The notes under the pieces are model-generated. The model worked only from the letters and a program-made list of their open reading frames with translations. It made no database searches and had not been told where the DNA came from. 64,000 nt of DNA from Gracilaria domingensis (taxonomy: Eukaryota > Rhodophyta > Florideophyceae > Gracilariales > Gracilariaceae), in the NCBI GenBank assembly GCA_022539475.1, contig VCMS01000187.1, positions 189,376 to 253,375 of the forward strand. The letters run 5' to 3'. Below, one piece after another: positions 20,492-31,080 of the stretch. How positions within the stretch are numbered: position 1 is the stretch's first letter; every line of letters begins with the position of its first letter. A program made the position numbers and the translations under genes.

Positions 20492-22540
20492 TTTGAGATG
20501 ACGGAATTGTTATCAGCAGCGGTTTTGGGGACTGGTCATTACTTGAGGGCGACTTAATGTGGTCTCGGAGACAGGCGTTAGCAGTAGGATCTCTCCGCCG
20601 GGCTGTAGTTGCATGGACAAGAGGAAACTGCGTTTGGGCGGTATTCGTGCACGCTGCACGGTTAGCTTTTTAACTCATTCAACGACGATGGGACACTGAC
20701 GCCATGCAGCAATGCGTAAGCACTGCACTTGTTGCGACATAAGGCGTTGACTGAGAGCGTGCGCAGCACGGGCGCGACTTCGTCACAATTTCATTCACCG
20801 ACGAAATACCCATTTTGGGTACCAAAGGTACCTTGAACACATGTTAGCGTTTGCCACGTCAGTATGGCACCTGCCCACCTGTGCCGATAATGAACGCAGC
20901 TCGGCGCATACTGGAAGGCAACCCAGGACGTGGCTGCCGCTGTCTCCCGTCCCTGCTCAACAACGGTGCCCGTCCCCGCTGAGCCGTCTCCATTTTTGCA
21001 GCGTTGACAATGGCAAAATGCAGAGAGTGAAAGGAATGCGGCGGGGCGATAGCAATGAGAATGTAGCGGAGACGGCGGCTTTTCCAGAGAGAATGCGAGG
21101 AGAATGCGGCGAACAGAGCAGGACGGTTGCGACGGAGGCGATGTGGCTGTCTCGAGATCGTGGCGGCGGCGTGGGTGGTTTGTAGGTGGTCGCGCAAATT
21201 GTAGTACGTGTGACAGGTGTGCGGAAGTGCCCAGACTACGTGGACACGCTTGTGACCAGTGCAACATATGCGTTGTGTGCCTGGTGACTAGTGATCAAGA
21301 TTGAAGATCGGTACCTCTGTAATCGGAGGGCACGAAGAGAGAGAGTTCTCCGTAGCCCATTTGGTGCATGCTTTCCCCAGCAGAGCTTGCTCTCCCCTGC
21401 AGGGAAAGCATGTACCAAATGAGCTCAGGAGAATTCTTTCTGATAATGGCCTCGGATGCTCCTCATAGTCTAGGAACAAACACAATGCTGTGCATATCGC
21501 GAGACCTCTGGCCCGGTACAGGTGCAAGCACTGCGCTTCAGTGCTGCTCAGCTAATCCGAGAGCAAGCAGAGGGAAACCACGTCGTGGGATACGCGGACG
21601 CGCCAGCGAATGAGTCTGATATAATGTGGATAATTTCCTACAACTTCTCTTGAGCCCGAAAAGAGCAGCTACGCACGCATGAAGAGCCGTAAATCCTTCG
21701 AATTCCGTCCTGTTCTATAGCAGCGCTGCTGGATACCTGTTTCAACTATAATGTCCAACATGACATGAAGCACGGGGTAAAGCACCTGCGCTAAACCTGA
21801 ACAGGACATTGGCTACAGCCGTGTTGTAACGGATAAGTAGTTGTACAAGCTCGTAGTTACCTTACCGTCTCTCTTCTAGTCACACTTAGTCCTGCGTGTG
21901 ATTCAACATAGCCACACTCCTGCGAACGCGAGCATATCCAGCGCCGTATAAAGACAGCGATGTGATCTTCCTTGCCCTTCTGTCTCGAGAGGGCAAGCAG
22001 TCACCAATACCTTCATTCTACACCCGACATCTCGTCTTGCTATTACAATTGGTACCATCGCACATGTAAGGCCATTTTTGCCGCAGAATTGAAGAGATAA
22101 AAACCCTACCCAGCGCTACGAGGAGACTAGTACGAGGCGTTCTGTCTGTTTCACTTCTCTATTGCGACGTTGATCAATTCTGCTGGAATTACTGAGCACT
22201 GATTTTTTTCCACGCTGGATTCCACCTTGCGTGTTGTGTCGCTCACGTTGCCCAAACGTTGTGTCGGTGATGTGGGGTGAGATCTTCCAAGGTGCAGCAT
22301 CTGTGCTTCTGAAGTCAGGACACGCGCCTTACGATACACGAAATTCAGATCAGGGGTTGTTGTACGGCAGCTAGGATCCTCCTTCGAAACGATGAGGTAT
22401 CAAATGGCATGATCAGACCACATCCTGCGCTTCATCTTGTTCTACAGGATTTGGTTTCCTTCTTCTACGCGTAAGCCGTGGTCCAGAGAAGAGAAATACT
22501 GCCTCCAGCTTCACTAGAGAGTTCGTTCATTGCGCAAAGA
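20492..22540. other. 2-kb region between divergent paralogues
   Basis: Should contain both promoters. Overlapping frames at 20791-21304 have no domains and look like GC-rich shadows. The one structured item is the inverted repeat at 21313-21464, listed separately. Confidence 0.45.
21313..21464. repeat. imperfect inverted repeat, ~60-bp arms, 25-bp loop
   Basis: Arm 21313-21376 pairs with 21402-21464. The core CATTTGGTGCATGCTTTCCC pairs with its complement with one mismatch and pairing continues outward through TTCTCC / GGAGAA with scattered mismatches. Could be a foldback element remnant or a hairpin RNA precursor. Confidence 0.65.
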
Positions 22541-24001
22541 ATGGTCAAAATCACGTTTATATCGCCTGAAGTATTCAACGTTCTCAAGTACTTCGTTCTC
22601 TCGTTGACAGCGAGCGTCGCAGGTGATGCGCTTTTTGATGCTGTCCATGCGTACAACATGTCAGGAAAGCTGTTACGAAGAGGTTATGTGTACCCGTCAG
22701 ATGTACCGCTTCGGATGCGCGTGAGACGCGGAATAAAGTATGTCTCTCTTCGTGAACGCTGGTTGCTGGTCTCTGTCATCATAGCTGTTGGTTTCGAAAT
22801 GTCTCTAGAATTTTCGACTGGGGCCGAATCTGCGTGGACAACTCGCTCAGATACCTTCCTCATGAGTAGGCAACCTTCGAGTATGGAGCAGGTTTATCAG
22901 AGCGGTCAGGAGTACATCAAAAGGATGAGCAGTATTCTGGAGAGAGTGGAGGGAACGTGTTATAATATTAGAGAAGAATGGTACTCGCCTGTGATGTTCA
23001 ACATGACAAATTCGTCTTCGTTCTTCGGTACAAGAAGAGCTGCCTGGTGTCTTCAAAACTATACTCAGAAGATTAGCGTCACAAAACCGCTTTACCAATC
23101 GGCTTTTCAGGTCTCCGACGTGGTGCAGATGAATCTTTGGAACGCTTCCCAACTTCGTGTTGGAGGTCACGTGGAGAACTCTGAGGAAAGTGTGCCACTT
23201 GAGCAGGTAGATGATGTAAGAGTCGGCGTTCACGAGAAGTATAGCTACTTGGCGGTGAACTTTTCCAACGACGGTCATGTGAAAGGGTCTACGAGAGCTC
23301 TATCTGGAAATTCTACGCATGACAACCCGAAAGCATACTTCACGGCCAACTACAGAACGGAGACCAACTTGACAATTGAGTGCCTCGGATTTGGATCGTA
23401 CTTCAACAAACGTACAGGTGAACCGTGGCCAGTAATAAACCCCTGGATTGAGGTGTGCTTAGTGCCCAGTAGCGATGGCAGAATGATTTTGGGGATGTTT
23501 GATGATATCGATGGTGTCGAAAAAGAGTTCCAACTCGTGATGTCAGTAGCATTGGAAGGAGTGAAGTCGTTCCACGACTTGAAGGTGCTGCGAGCCTTAC
23601 CTTGGATGGTAGTACAAAACAAGGGGAGACACACGTACCGCGAGCTAGGCGTATTAGCCGCCTTGTGTTTCCATATGATCACTGGCATTGCGACTGCCGG
23701 GTTCCGCGAGATTGAGGTTGAGTTCGGAGATAAGGCTGTGACGGTACCGACGTGGAGCATTTGGGGAATGGTGTTGCTTGCAGTTGGAGTGTGCATGATT
23801 TTGGCGGCGGCTGGATTGCTGCATGGGGAGAGATTGAAGTTGAACGTGATGGGTAATTTGGCCACTGCAAACGGCGTTGCTGAACATTGGTTGAAGAAGC
23901 ACGAGCACTTTGAAGAATTTGGTGACAAAGGGCGAGTTTTCCTGGTGAAAAAGCCAAACGAATCCGATGGGTGGGCGACTGTGGCAGTAGCACGAGGATA
24001 G
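22541..24001 (+). CDS. membrane glycoprotein of unknown family, paralogue 2
   Basis: 486 residues. The frame is open from 22478, but the ATG at 22541 is chosen because it aligns with the start of the paralogue (MVKITFISPEVFNVLKY against MVNVVFLHPNTFNVLKY). Three hydrophobic segments occupy the same places (about 12-35, 66-88, and WGMVLLAVGVCMILAAAG near 410). The large middle domain has NxS/T sequons and shared cysteines (VEGTCYNI..WYSPV, NLTIECLGF, EVCLVPSS). The tail has AEHWLKKHEHFEEFG. Function unknown; a cell-surface or endomembrane role is inferred from topology. A hairpin motif follows the stop codon within 15 bp. Confidence 0.7.
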   Translation: MVKITFISPEVFNVLKYFVLSLTASVAGDALFDAVHAYNMSGKLLRRGYVYPSDVPLRMRVRRGIKYVSLRERWLLVSVIIAVGFEMSLEFSTGAESAWTTRSDTFLMSRQPSSMEQVYQSGQEYIKRMSSILERVEGTCYNIREEWYSPVMFNMTNSSSFFGTRRAAWCLQNYTQKISVTKPLYQSAFQVSDVVQMNLWNASQLRVGGHVENSEESVPLEQVDDVRVGVHEKYSYLAVNFSNDGHVKGSTRALSGNSTHDNPKAYFTANYRTETNLTIECLGFGSYFNKRTGEPWPVINPWIEVCLVPSSDGRMILGMFDDIDGVEKEFQLVMSVALEGVKSFHDLKVLRALPWMVVQNKGRHTYRELGVLAALCFHMITGIATAGFREIEVEFGDKAVTVPTWSIWGMVLLAVGVCMILAAAGLLHGERLKLNVMGNLATANGVAEHWLKKHEHFEEFGDKGRVFLVKKPNESDGWATVAVARG

Positions 24002-24007
24002 CACCAG

Positions 24008-24048
24008 ATAATCAGCGCTTTGAGAAGCGAGCATTTCGAGAAGGAAGC
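24008..24048 (+). repeat. interspersed hairpin motif, copy 2
   Basis: AGATAATCAGCGCTTTGAGAAG begins just after the stop codon of the membrane glycoprotein gene, in gene sense, matching the copy near 7200 and the one at 24155. Confidence 0.45.
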
Positions 24049-24149
24049 ACATCTCAAATGTCACTCGCAAAAACAATTGATAGTCACGAAATCCCCAGCA
24101 GGGGCGTAAACGGATGATTCTTGGCCTAGACTAACTTCTTTCCGCCATT

Positions 24150-24190
24150 CCAGAAAATAAGCGCTTTGAGAAGTAAATTTCTCAGAGTAA
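24150..24190 (+). repeat. interspersed hairpin motif, copy 3
   Basis: AAATAAGCGCTTTGAGAAG followed by TTTCTCAGAG, about 145 bp after copy 2 and in the same orientation. Confidence 0.4.
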
Positions 24191-25532
24191 AAGACACAAA
24201 GCTCTTCTTGAAATAAGTTTTTGATACAGGGAGAAGCGGGAATTCGAACATGTTATAGTTTTCGAAAAAAGTTTGAATCGGTATTTGATCGTAGCGAATT
24301 GTTTCAAAACTATACAAACGCTTTAAATTCGTTTCGAATGAAACGAAACGTTTAAAACGCGTTTTGTACCTATTGGAAATGACCAGGGTTCAAAAAACAT
24401 TCGAAACATTACAGTACCCTCTGGTTACTGTAATGGAATTAATTCAACGAGAGCCACCAGCTTCCACGAGAACGTCTGCCATCATGGCATATGGTCGCGC
24501 GCTGCATCCACCGATCACCGTCCTGCATTAGGACGCATCGTCCTTTGTCATGTCTGACTCCCTTCCGGCCATGGCAGACATTTGATGCGTCCTTTTGAGC
24601 ACATGCTTTGCACAGAGCGAGCCAACAACTGCATGCCGGACAATCACCTACGCCATTGCGTTCCTTCTTTGATGCATATGATGGCAAATATACAGTAAGT
24701 TACGGCCGCGTTGGTTTTTTGCTCCAAAAGCGGAGAGCCGAAAACAATCGGGCATCATTGCAAAGCTCTAAGCTGGCCTTCGCCATGCCGCTCGCACGCA
24801 CAATCATTGACCCACATGGAAGAAAGAAAAGCGCTGTCGATGACATTTATTGACTATCATTCTGTGCGGAAACTCGCACCAAGACTACGTCCAATTGGAA
24901 GGCTCTCTATATTTACCTATAAATTCACACCAAGATTGTTTACATGAGTGGTGGCAATACACCTCGGTTTGAAGCCACAGCTATGCTGGTCGGCGCATCA
25001 TCGAAATGAAGCGAGTCAAAAAGAAGACCGCTTGGTAGATCTCATGTCTTGAGAGTGCTGTCCATTGATGCTAAAAATATTCTGCTGTCATTCACGTCAA
25101 AGCACAGTTCTGACAGAAGACCGTGATAGCCACTAAAACACCGACGCACACTGGCAGCACCACACCTGCATCGTATGCAGGTCACTGCAGTCCCCATATT
25201 ATAACTGTTGGCTTCGGGATACCACAGGTTCCTGCTTTCTGTGCGGGTAAGCTACGCTGGGAAACTCATAGATACTTTGTATTGCGTAGCTTCGTTCTAT
25301 TCTGGACCTATTTGCGCAAATCTGGGCAAGGTAGAAAAGCCTCGGAGGAAAGGAGAATGTCATGGAAACTGTTTTCGTTCGTCAATGGCGGCCAGAACGA
25401 TGCAAAATGGTTTTGTTTAGCTTGCACTGAATGGTGTACAATGTTCATGGGAAACAGGGAGAGCGGAAACAGCTGTCGGAAATTCCTACTTCTAATCGCG
25501 GGCTGTATAGCACTAATTGAGAACAACCTTTA
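24191..25532. other. non-coding flank of the hAT element
   Basis: Contains a palindrome-rich patch near 24310-24400 (TTCGTTTCGAATGAAACGAA, AACGTTTAAAACG) and CAGGGTTCAAAAAACATTCG at about 24384. Similar TTTCGAACGTTTTAAA sequence lies at 27885-27910 beyond the transposase gene. These are probably subterminal parts of one element; exact ends and target duplication were not found. Frames at 25123-25653 are antisense shadows. Confidence 0.4.
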
Positions 25533-27731
25533 TTACAAAGATGTGGGCATCGCAAAGAGGATGTCGTCTGGTATGTTCTCAGCACTGTTAATCTCCATCA
25601 ATTGTATTTCTAACAAAACGGCCTCGTCATCCCACTCTTCGGTCCCTTCTTGATTTTGATTTTCACTTTCTGACCCAGATTGCGTCTCTGTTTCGGGATT
25701 GGTGGGAGTAGCAACTGCAGAATGGCCTGGATGGAGTGGTGCATTCGGGGCTGTTTGAATAGCAGCAACATGTTGAGGAGGGGAGGGAACTGCGGCTTGG
25801 ACGTGAGGGAGTAGCTCCAAGAACCCTTTATGACGAATATTCCGAGGAACGCGTCGGCAAATTGACGCATTGTGAGCAACGGCAACCTGTTTTTCCATAG
25901 TTAACTCTCCAAGGCGACAACGACGTTCACTGAGTACGCGTTTCGGTATTTTATGGTTTCGCTCAATCCCAGCGGTGGAAGCAGGAGAACGGTACACTTC
26001 ATCCAAAGCCAGGGCAAGATGGGGAAACTTTCCGCGAAGTTGACCCCAAATAAAACGTGGCTGAAAATGCTTCAACGAGGTTAACAATGGTTCGTTCGAG
26101 AGTGAGAGTCGCAGAAAATCATTCATCAAATTATCATTGTGTTCAGAGTTGGAAGCCAACAGTTTCAAAGCGCTGTGACATTGCTCATTAAGATCCCCAT
26201 TTCCAAGTTCAGAGAATTCAGGACCATACAAAGGGCCAAAAAAGGATAAGAGCTCGGTGTACAACGGGTCGCATCGAATTGCGAGAGCGTGGACGGGTGA
26301 GTAAATACGGTTCCATCGGCGAGTCAAGGAAGACTCCACATAATGCTTTTCTTCGGTTGAAAGCAGTGAAGACGAGCGAATCGACGACGCAGTACAAACG
26401 AAACAGGCGTATGCATCTGATAATGTGGCGGTGTCGGATTCCAATAGTCCAATGTAGTACGAGATTGGTTCCAACACAGATACAATTCGTTCCACATTAG
26501 CCCAGAATGAAGCACTCATTAAAGTCGTTGCCAGATTATTTGGTAGTTCAAACTGAGGATCAATGCCACGTTGGCTTCGTTCGTTTAAGAGAACAACAGG
26601 AATGAATGCAAGCACGGAACGGACAGTGAGCAGTCTGGAAAGCATTCTATTAACAGACGTCCATCGTGTGGGAGAGAAGAGAACCATTGCATAGATTCTT
26701 CCCTTCATTTCCATGCAAATGGATTCATAAAGCTTCCGCAACAAACCAACATTCTTTACAGTTTTTGAAACAAACATTGCTTGCTTGACCGTTGCCGAAA
26801 GTATTTGTAGACGACCAATGTCCATACTTAGGTTATGCAAACAGTGTGTACTGCAGCCATATGTAAACTTCATAGTATCCAACTCCAAAAGCCGAGCTCG
26901 TAATGCACGCATTGCGTTACAAGAATCGGATATAAATCCAAAACAAGGTGATTGTCCAAGTTTCACTGTTAGTCTCTCCAACAAATTTTTCAATCTGGCC
27001 ACCATGTTTTCCGCTGTCTCGCGGTTTAAGTCAGACCGAAGGTACTCAATAAATAAAGGAACCGGAACGTGGACAATGACGTTACACAGTGATTTGGATA
27101 CACGGTTTGTAGAACCATCAATGCCTAGTACACCTCCCTTGTTGTTCCGAATCAATTCAAATGACTGGTTCATGACTCTCTCATACACATCATCAAGCAG
27201 TTGGCCACTAATGATTGGCGCTGATGGAAGCCGGTAATTTGGGGCAAGAAATTGGAAAAACTGACGCCAGGATGGGTGTTCAAAGAGAGAAAAACTTGAA
27301 CCCGTCTCATGTATAGCATTGGCAAGAAGATTATCCAAGCGATTTCTTTGCTCCATCGTAATAACCCCTTGTACTAAATGCGATAGTGGACCAGTAGATA
27401 TTTGCGTATTGACAGATACGTTTCTTGAACTGGGTACGGAAGGACCAGCTGTTGAGTTTGTTGGTGTGTTTGGCAACGCTATAGTGGGTGTAGCAACAAG
27501 GGCACCAATTGCTCGTTTCACAGACTTGCAGTTACGGTAGTGCGTATCCATATTAGTTGACGTAGCTGAAACGGTCCGTTGACAGTACTTACATTTTGCG
27601 CGGGTTGTTTTCATGCCAGTCGGAGGGGAAGTTTTGTCAAAGAATGCCCATCGATTAGATTTTGGGCGACCCATTATTGTTGGAATGAGGTAAGAGTTAA
27701 GCCCTTCTCCATCGTCTTGATGAGAAAGCAT
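25533..27731 (-). CDS. hAT-superfamily transposase
   Basis: 732 residues from ATG at 27731. A BED-type zinc finger lies near residues 25-70 (WAFFDK, CKYCQRTVSATSTNMDTHYRNC: Cx2C...Hx3C). The middle holds the DUF659/RNase-H-like region (GVLGIDGSTNRVS; FGFISDSCNAMRALR; CSTHCLHNLS), with the Asp residues and CxxH element of hAT enzymes. A C-terminal dimerisation segment follows (LALALDEVYRSPASTAGIER). The frame is uninterrupted, so the enzyme may be functional, cutting at hAT ends to give 8-bp duplications. The MITEs elsewhere here also leave 8-bp duplications, but their CAGGGCCGTATTTGTG ends were not seen around this gene, so it is probably not their direct parent. Confidence 0.85.
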   Translation of the reverse strand: MLSHQDDGEGLNSYLIPTIMGRPKSNRWAFFDKTSPPTGMKTTRAKCKYCQRTVSATSTNMDTHYRNCKSVKRAIGALVATPTIALPNTPTNSTAGPSVPSSRNVSVNTQISTGPLSHLVQGVITMEQRNRLDNLLANAIHETGSSFSLFEHPSWRQFFQFLAPNYRLPSAPIISGQLLDDVYERVMNQSFELIRNNKGGVLGIDGSTNRVSKSLCNVIVHVPVPLFIEYLRSDLNRETAENMVARLKNLLERLTVKLGQSPCFGFISDSCNAMRALRARLLELDTMKFTYGCSTHCLHNLSMDIGRLQILSATVKQAMFVSKTVKNVGLLRKLYESICMEMKGRIYAMVLFSPTRWTSVNRMLSRLLTVRSVLAFIPVVLLNERSQRGIDPQFELPNNLATTLMSASFWANVERIVSVLEPISYYIGLLESDTATLSDAYACFVCTASSIRSSSLLSTEEKHYVESSLTRRWNRIYSPVHALAIRCDPLYTELLSFFGPLYGPEFSELGNGDLNEQCHSALKLLASNSEHNDNLMNDFLRLSLSNEPLLTSLKHFQPRFIWGQLRGKFPHLALALDEVYRSPASTAGIERNHKIPKRVLSERRCRLGELTMEKQVAVAHNASICRRVPRNIRHKGFLELLPHVQAAVPSPPQHVAAIQTAPNAPLHPGHSAVATPTNPETETQSGSESENQNQEGTEEWDDEAVLLEIQLMEINSAENIPDDILFAMPTSL

Positions 27732-28618
27732 ATGATATGGAGTTGATATAGTATTAGTGCCTGCTTTCTTACTATATAATTCAAAAATTTAAAATGGAAG
27801 GTTTTGGTTGGTCAAGCGCAATGAGCACTTTCTGAACATGTTCTGAACGTATGAAACGTGTAGAAAATGTTTAAAATATTCAAAAAAAGTTTCGAACGTT
27901 TTAAATGTTTCTATATTCAAAACCTATTTAATTTCTGCAAGACGCTTTGCATTGCTGGGAATTGCGGGAAGGAGATGCATATATGTATTGACGTAGCGTT
28001 CTTTCAAGTTTCACTTTCTATGTCTAAAGCTTTTATATTATTCTGGTGAGAAACAAGTACTCTTTCAAAACCTTGCACGAAACAGAAACCCATGACAAGA
28101 ATTTTATTACGTACGAAGAAAGTAAAAGAACGCATTAAAATGTACCCTCTACTTGCGTTCTAGTAATACTTTCATTTTTAGCGTAAGAATCATCGGGCGC
28201 TTTAAGGTCAATGTGTAACACCGTAGACCCATCTACAAAATCTAGAAGTTCCTTTCGCGGTATGTGCGTTTCAACCACAAAAGAAAGTTCAATTCTACAT
28301 ACAGAACGTACACAATCAACAATCAAAGGCGGACTCTCGTAACAATTTCAGACCTCTGTAGAAACCCAAGATCATCGGGTGATATTTCAGCATTATAGAA
28401 ATTACGCTGTACGAAGTTCGTAGCGCTTTTCGTGATAACTTCTCAGGAAAACATTTTACGAATTTCGTGAGCTTATGAAGTTACGCATTAGGAACTTCGT
28501 ACCGTGTACACGTCACCGACGTAACAGTGTGTGTAAGACTTAGTCGCAGGTGAAACTTCCACGACAGCTCGTTTGAGGGAACAAAAAGTTCCCAGCTACG
28601 GTTCTACCTCCACGAGCG
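27732..28618. other. flank between hAT and Harbinger elements
   Basis: No gene supported. A 63-residue - strand frame at 28135-28326 has no recognised domain. Near 28395-28510 the palindrome ACGAA-N-TTCGT occurs repeatedly just upstream of the Harbinger reading frame. Confidence 0.4.
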
Positions 28619-29116
28619 ATGCGAATCTCCAAATACTCTCTCTCGCGCTGCCGCCGAAGAAAACGGCAGTGGAGTTACCAATTCTCGTTAGCGCTGCTCC
28701 CAGAGCTTCCAGAAGAAATTGGAATAAGCTTCAAGCAACAAATGGATACAAAGGGACGAGAAATCGAGGCCTTACTACGACGCTATCAAGCAATTCGCTC
28801 TAGCAGGTTCAATATCAATATGTTTTCTGACAAAGAGTGTTTAACAAACTTTCGATTCAAGAAACAGGATGTCCAGTTCTTAGCTACACTATTTCCTTGG
28901 AGAGGAAGAACAAAGCGAAACCGTTTTTGCTGTGAGGCGGTAACAGCGGTTTGCGTTTTGTGTCACAGATTAGTTTCAACGACAAGATGACATGACGTTG
29001 AACACATGTTTGGAATGCGTGCACCACATCTTAGCGAAGTGTTCTGAGAAATATGTGAGATGTTTGTAGGGAAATATGGGTATGTTCTGGATATTCGGAC
29101 GGTATTTGTGGACGCC
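28619..29116 (+). pseudogene. PIF/Harbinger transposase, N-terminal part
   Basis: The frame has FNINMFSDKECLTNFRFKK, then a segment ending AVCVLCHRLVSTTR, the helix-rich N-terminal region of Harbinger transposases that precedes the DDE fold. Two in-frame TGA codons (at 28988 and in SEVF*EIC near 29044) both sit where the family has Trp, so each is a probable TGG-to-TGA change. The frame is cut at 29116 by a 2.2-kb insertion and resumes at 31323. Upstream start not certain: no confident ATG context. It is the first of three pieces of one gene. Confidence 0.75.
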
Positions 29117-30176
29117 ATTTTTCGGGGGAAACAGCGCGGGTGGTGACAAACCCAAGGAGAGCGACACAATAAATGCTCGAGAGTACCAGCCCAAAAGGGG
29201 CGACAAGTTAACGTAGCTCAGATGCCTGCAGGAGCAGACAAGATAACCCCAAGATATTAGAAACTCCCCGCTAACAGGAAGCGGGGAGAGTAATTAAACG
29301 AGAGCGTAGTTCGGCGTTCGATGCCGAATGCCAACACAGCAACAGAATGCGCGGCCAACAGATCAAAACACCAAGGCTGTCGGCGGAACAATAGAAGAGG
29401 CAGGGCTGAAGCGTTCGATCCTGTCCTCGATACCACCACAAACCTAACAACCAGGCAAGGTGGCGACAGGAATGGAACCAGTGCAATGCGCAACACTGCC
29501 CACGTCCGTCCGAGAGAACGGGGATGTAGATATGATCGCAATGTGCGGACGAGCCCAATGGAGGGCAGCACAAGGCGACTGTGTAGGGAGCGGCTGGAGA
29601 CCGGGCCGCCGTTAATAAGGAAATGTAGGGGGAAAGGTTGGTGGCAGGGAGGCGCAGACTGCGCTGAGGGAAGATGGGATTGCCAAAGGAAAGAAGGTTG
29701 GTGACGACTGAAAGTGAAAGGGAGGAGGAAAGACGAGAGAGGCAAGGATGGGGGGGGGTCGTCGAGGGGGGAAGTGGTCTGCCCCCAACCGAGTTGCTTT
29801 TCGTGCGCTCGGGTTCGGGGGTTTATATCTACAATCTCAATGCTTTGTGTATCTTAAGCTGCATGCTGAACATCGGCTTCCACCAAATACCCTAGTCTGC
29901 TCACCATATGCATAGTAGGTAGTGATGTCGACATACGGTTCTTCGTTATGTAGGTCGGTGGTTGGCTATATTTCTTTCGGCTATTTAGGTTTTCAATTAG
30001 TTCTTTGGGTAATGTCCACTTTCCACGTCGTGCCATCATGTCATCATCGGGGTCGGCCGTGCGTGACCGGTTTTCATGCGGTTTTGTTTCATATTATATA
30101 TACCCTTGGGTGCCTTCCGGGTCTGTCATGCTACCTCTGGCTTGCCGCTGCCTTTCGGCTACCCCTCCTTGAGACC

Positions 30177-30581
30177 ATGTCGACTCCGAACGAAGTTATG
30201 GCTGCCATGACCGACGACGATACCGACCACTCCGACGTTCCCACGGCGAAGTCCACCATCCTCATCGAGAGCGAAGCGAAAGAAGTGACGGTTGATGACA
30301 TCCGCCAGGAGGAAGAAGAGGGGATGGACGATGATGAAGAGGCGCAGGAGGAACGAGAGCAAGTTCAGCTCATGGCTTGTGAGGATGCACTGTACGACTT
30401 TCTTTTCAAACGCGGTACTTCGTTAGAGGAACTTAGGGAGAACTTGAACGAGCTTTCGGTGCATTTCGTACGTGGCATTGGCGTGGGCCTAGCGTTGGCC
30501 ATGATGGTGCAACGCTCGCCCTCTCGTGCTCGCGCCCTCCGCCTTGTGCACGATGCCATCCGTGCCCTTCTTTCCCAGTAG
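30177..30581 (+). CDS. acidic small ORF within the 2.2-kb insertion
   Basis: 134 residues from ATG at 30177 (MSTPNEVMAAMTDDDTD). The N-terminal half is very acidic (DIRQEEEEGMDDDEEAQEE) and is followed by a predicted helical half (EDALYDFLFKRGTSLEELRENL; ALRLVHDAIRAL). The frame is open further upstream but with AT-rich, non-protein-like composition. No family recognised. Could be a host gene captured by the mobile element or the element's own product. Confidence 0.4.
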   Translation: MSTPNEVMAAMTDDDTDHSDVPTAKSTILIESEAKEVTVDDIRQEEEEGMDDDEEAQEEREQVQLMACEDALYDFLFKRGTSLEELRENLNELSVHFVRGIGVGLALAMMVQRSPSRARALRLVHDAIRALLSQ

Positions 30582-30779
30582 AGTTCACGATGCTCGTCCT
30601 TCTTTGCTATGAGTGCAGCCTAACAGCTGTTTCCTCGGGATGTATACAGCCCTCATCGTCAATCGTACCTGCGTTCATGGCGTCTGAGTAAACGTTCTGC
30701 TTCTGCGTGATCGCGTAACCGTCTTTGAAGCGCTGCTTCGTTGCGCCGAGGCGGCGCGGTGGTCCCGTTCGTCCGTGCG

Positions 30780-31080
30780 GCGTCGCGCCGGCGCGGCGCG
30801 GCACGCGCCTCGATTCTTCTGCGGCGTCGCGCGCGCGCGGTGGCGCTTCTTCTTTCGCAGCTGCGCGGCGGCGGCGGCGCTTCTTCTCGCGGCGGCGCGG
30901 CGGCGGCGGTTCTTGGTGCGGCGGCGCGGCGGCGGCGACGCTTCTTAATGCGGCGGCGCGGCGGCGGCAGCGCTTCTTCTTGCGCAGCGGCGCGGCGGCG
31001 GCGCTTGCTCTTGCGGCGGCGCGGCGACGGCGACGCTTCTTAATGCGGCGGCGCGGCGACGGCGACGCTTCTTGATGCGG
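30780..31080. repeat. GC-rich minisatellite
   Basis: About seven or eight degenerate units of roughly 33-36 bp built from GCGGCGGCGCGGCGG with a CTTCTT spacer. All frames give Arg/Ala-rich low-complexity peptide, so the long frames here are artefacts of base composition. Confidence 0.7.

Noticed and set aside
20791-21267. 158-residue - strand ORF between the paralogues
   Set aside because: Overlaps open frames on the other strand, Pro/Ser/His-rich with no domain; probably composition.
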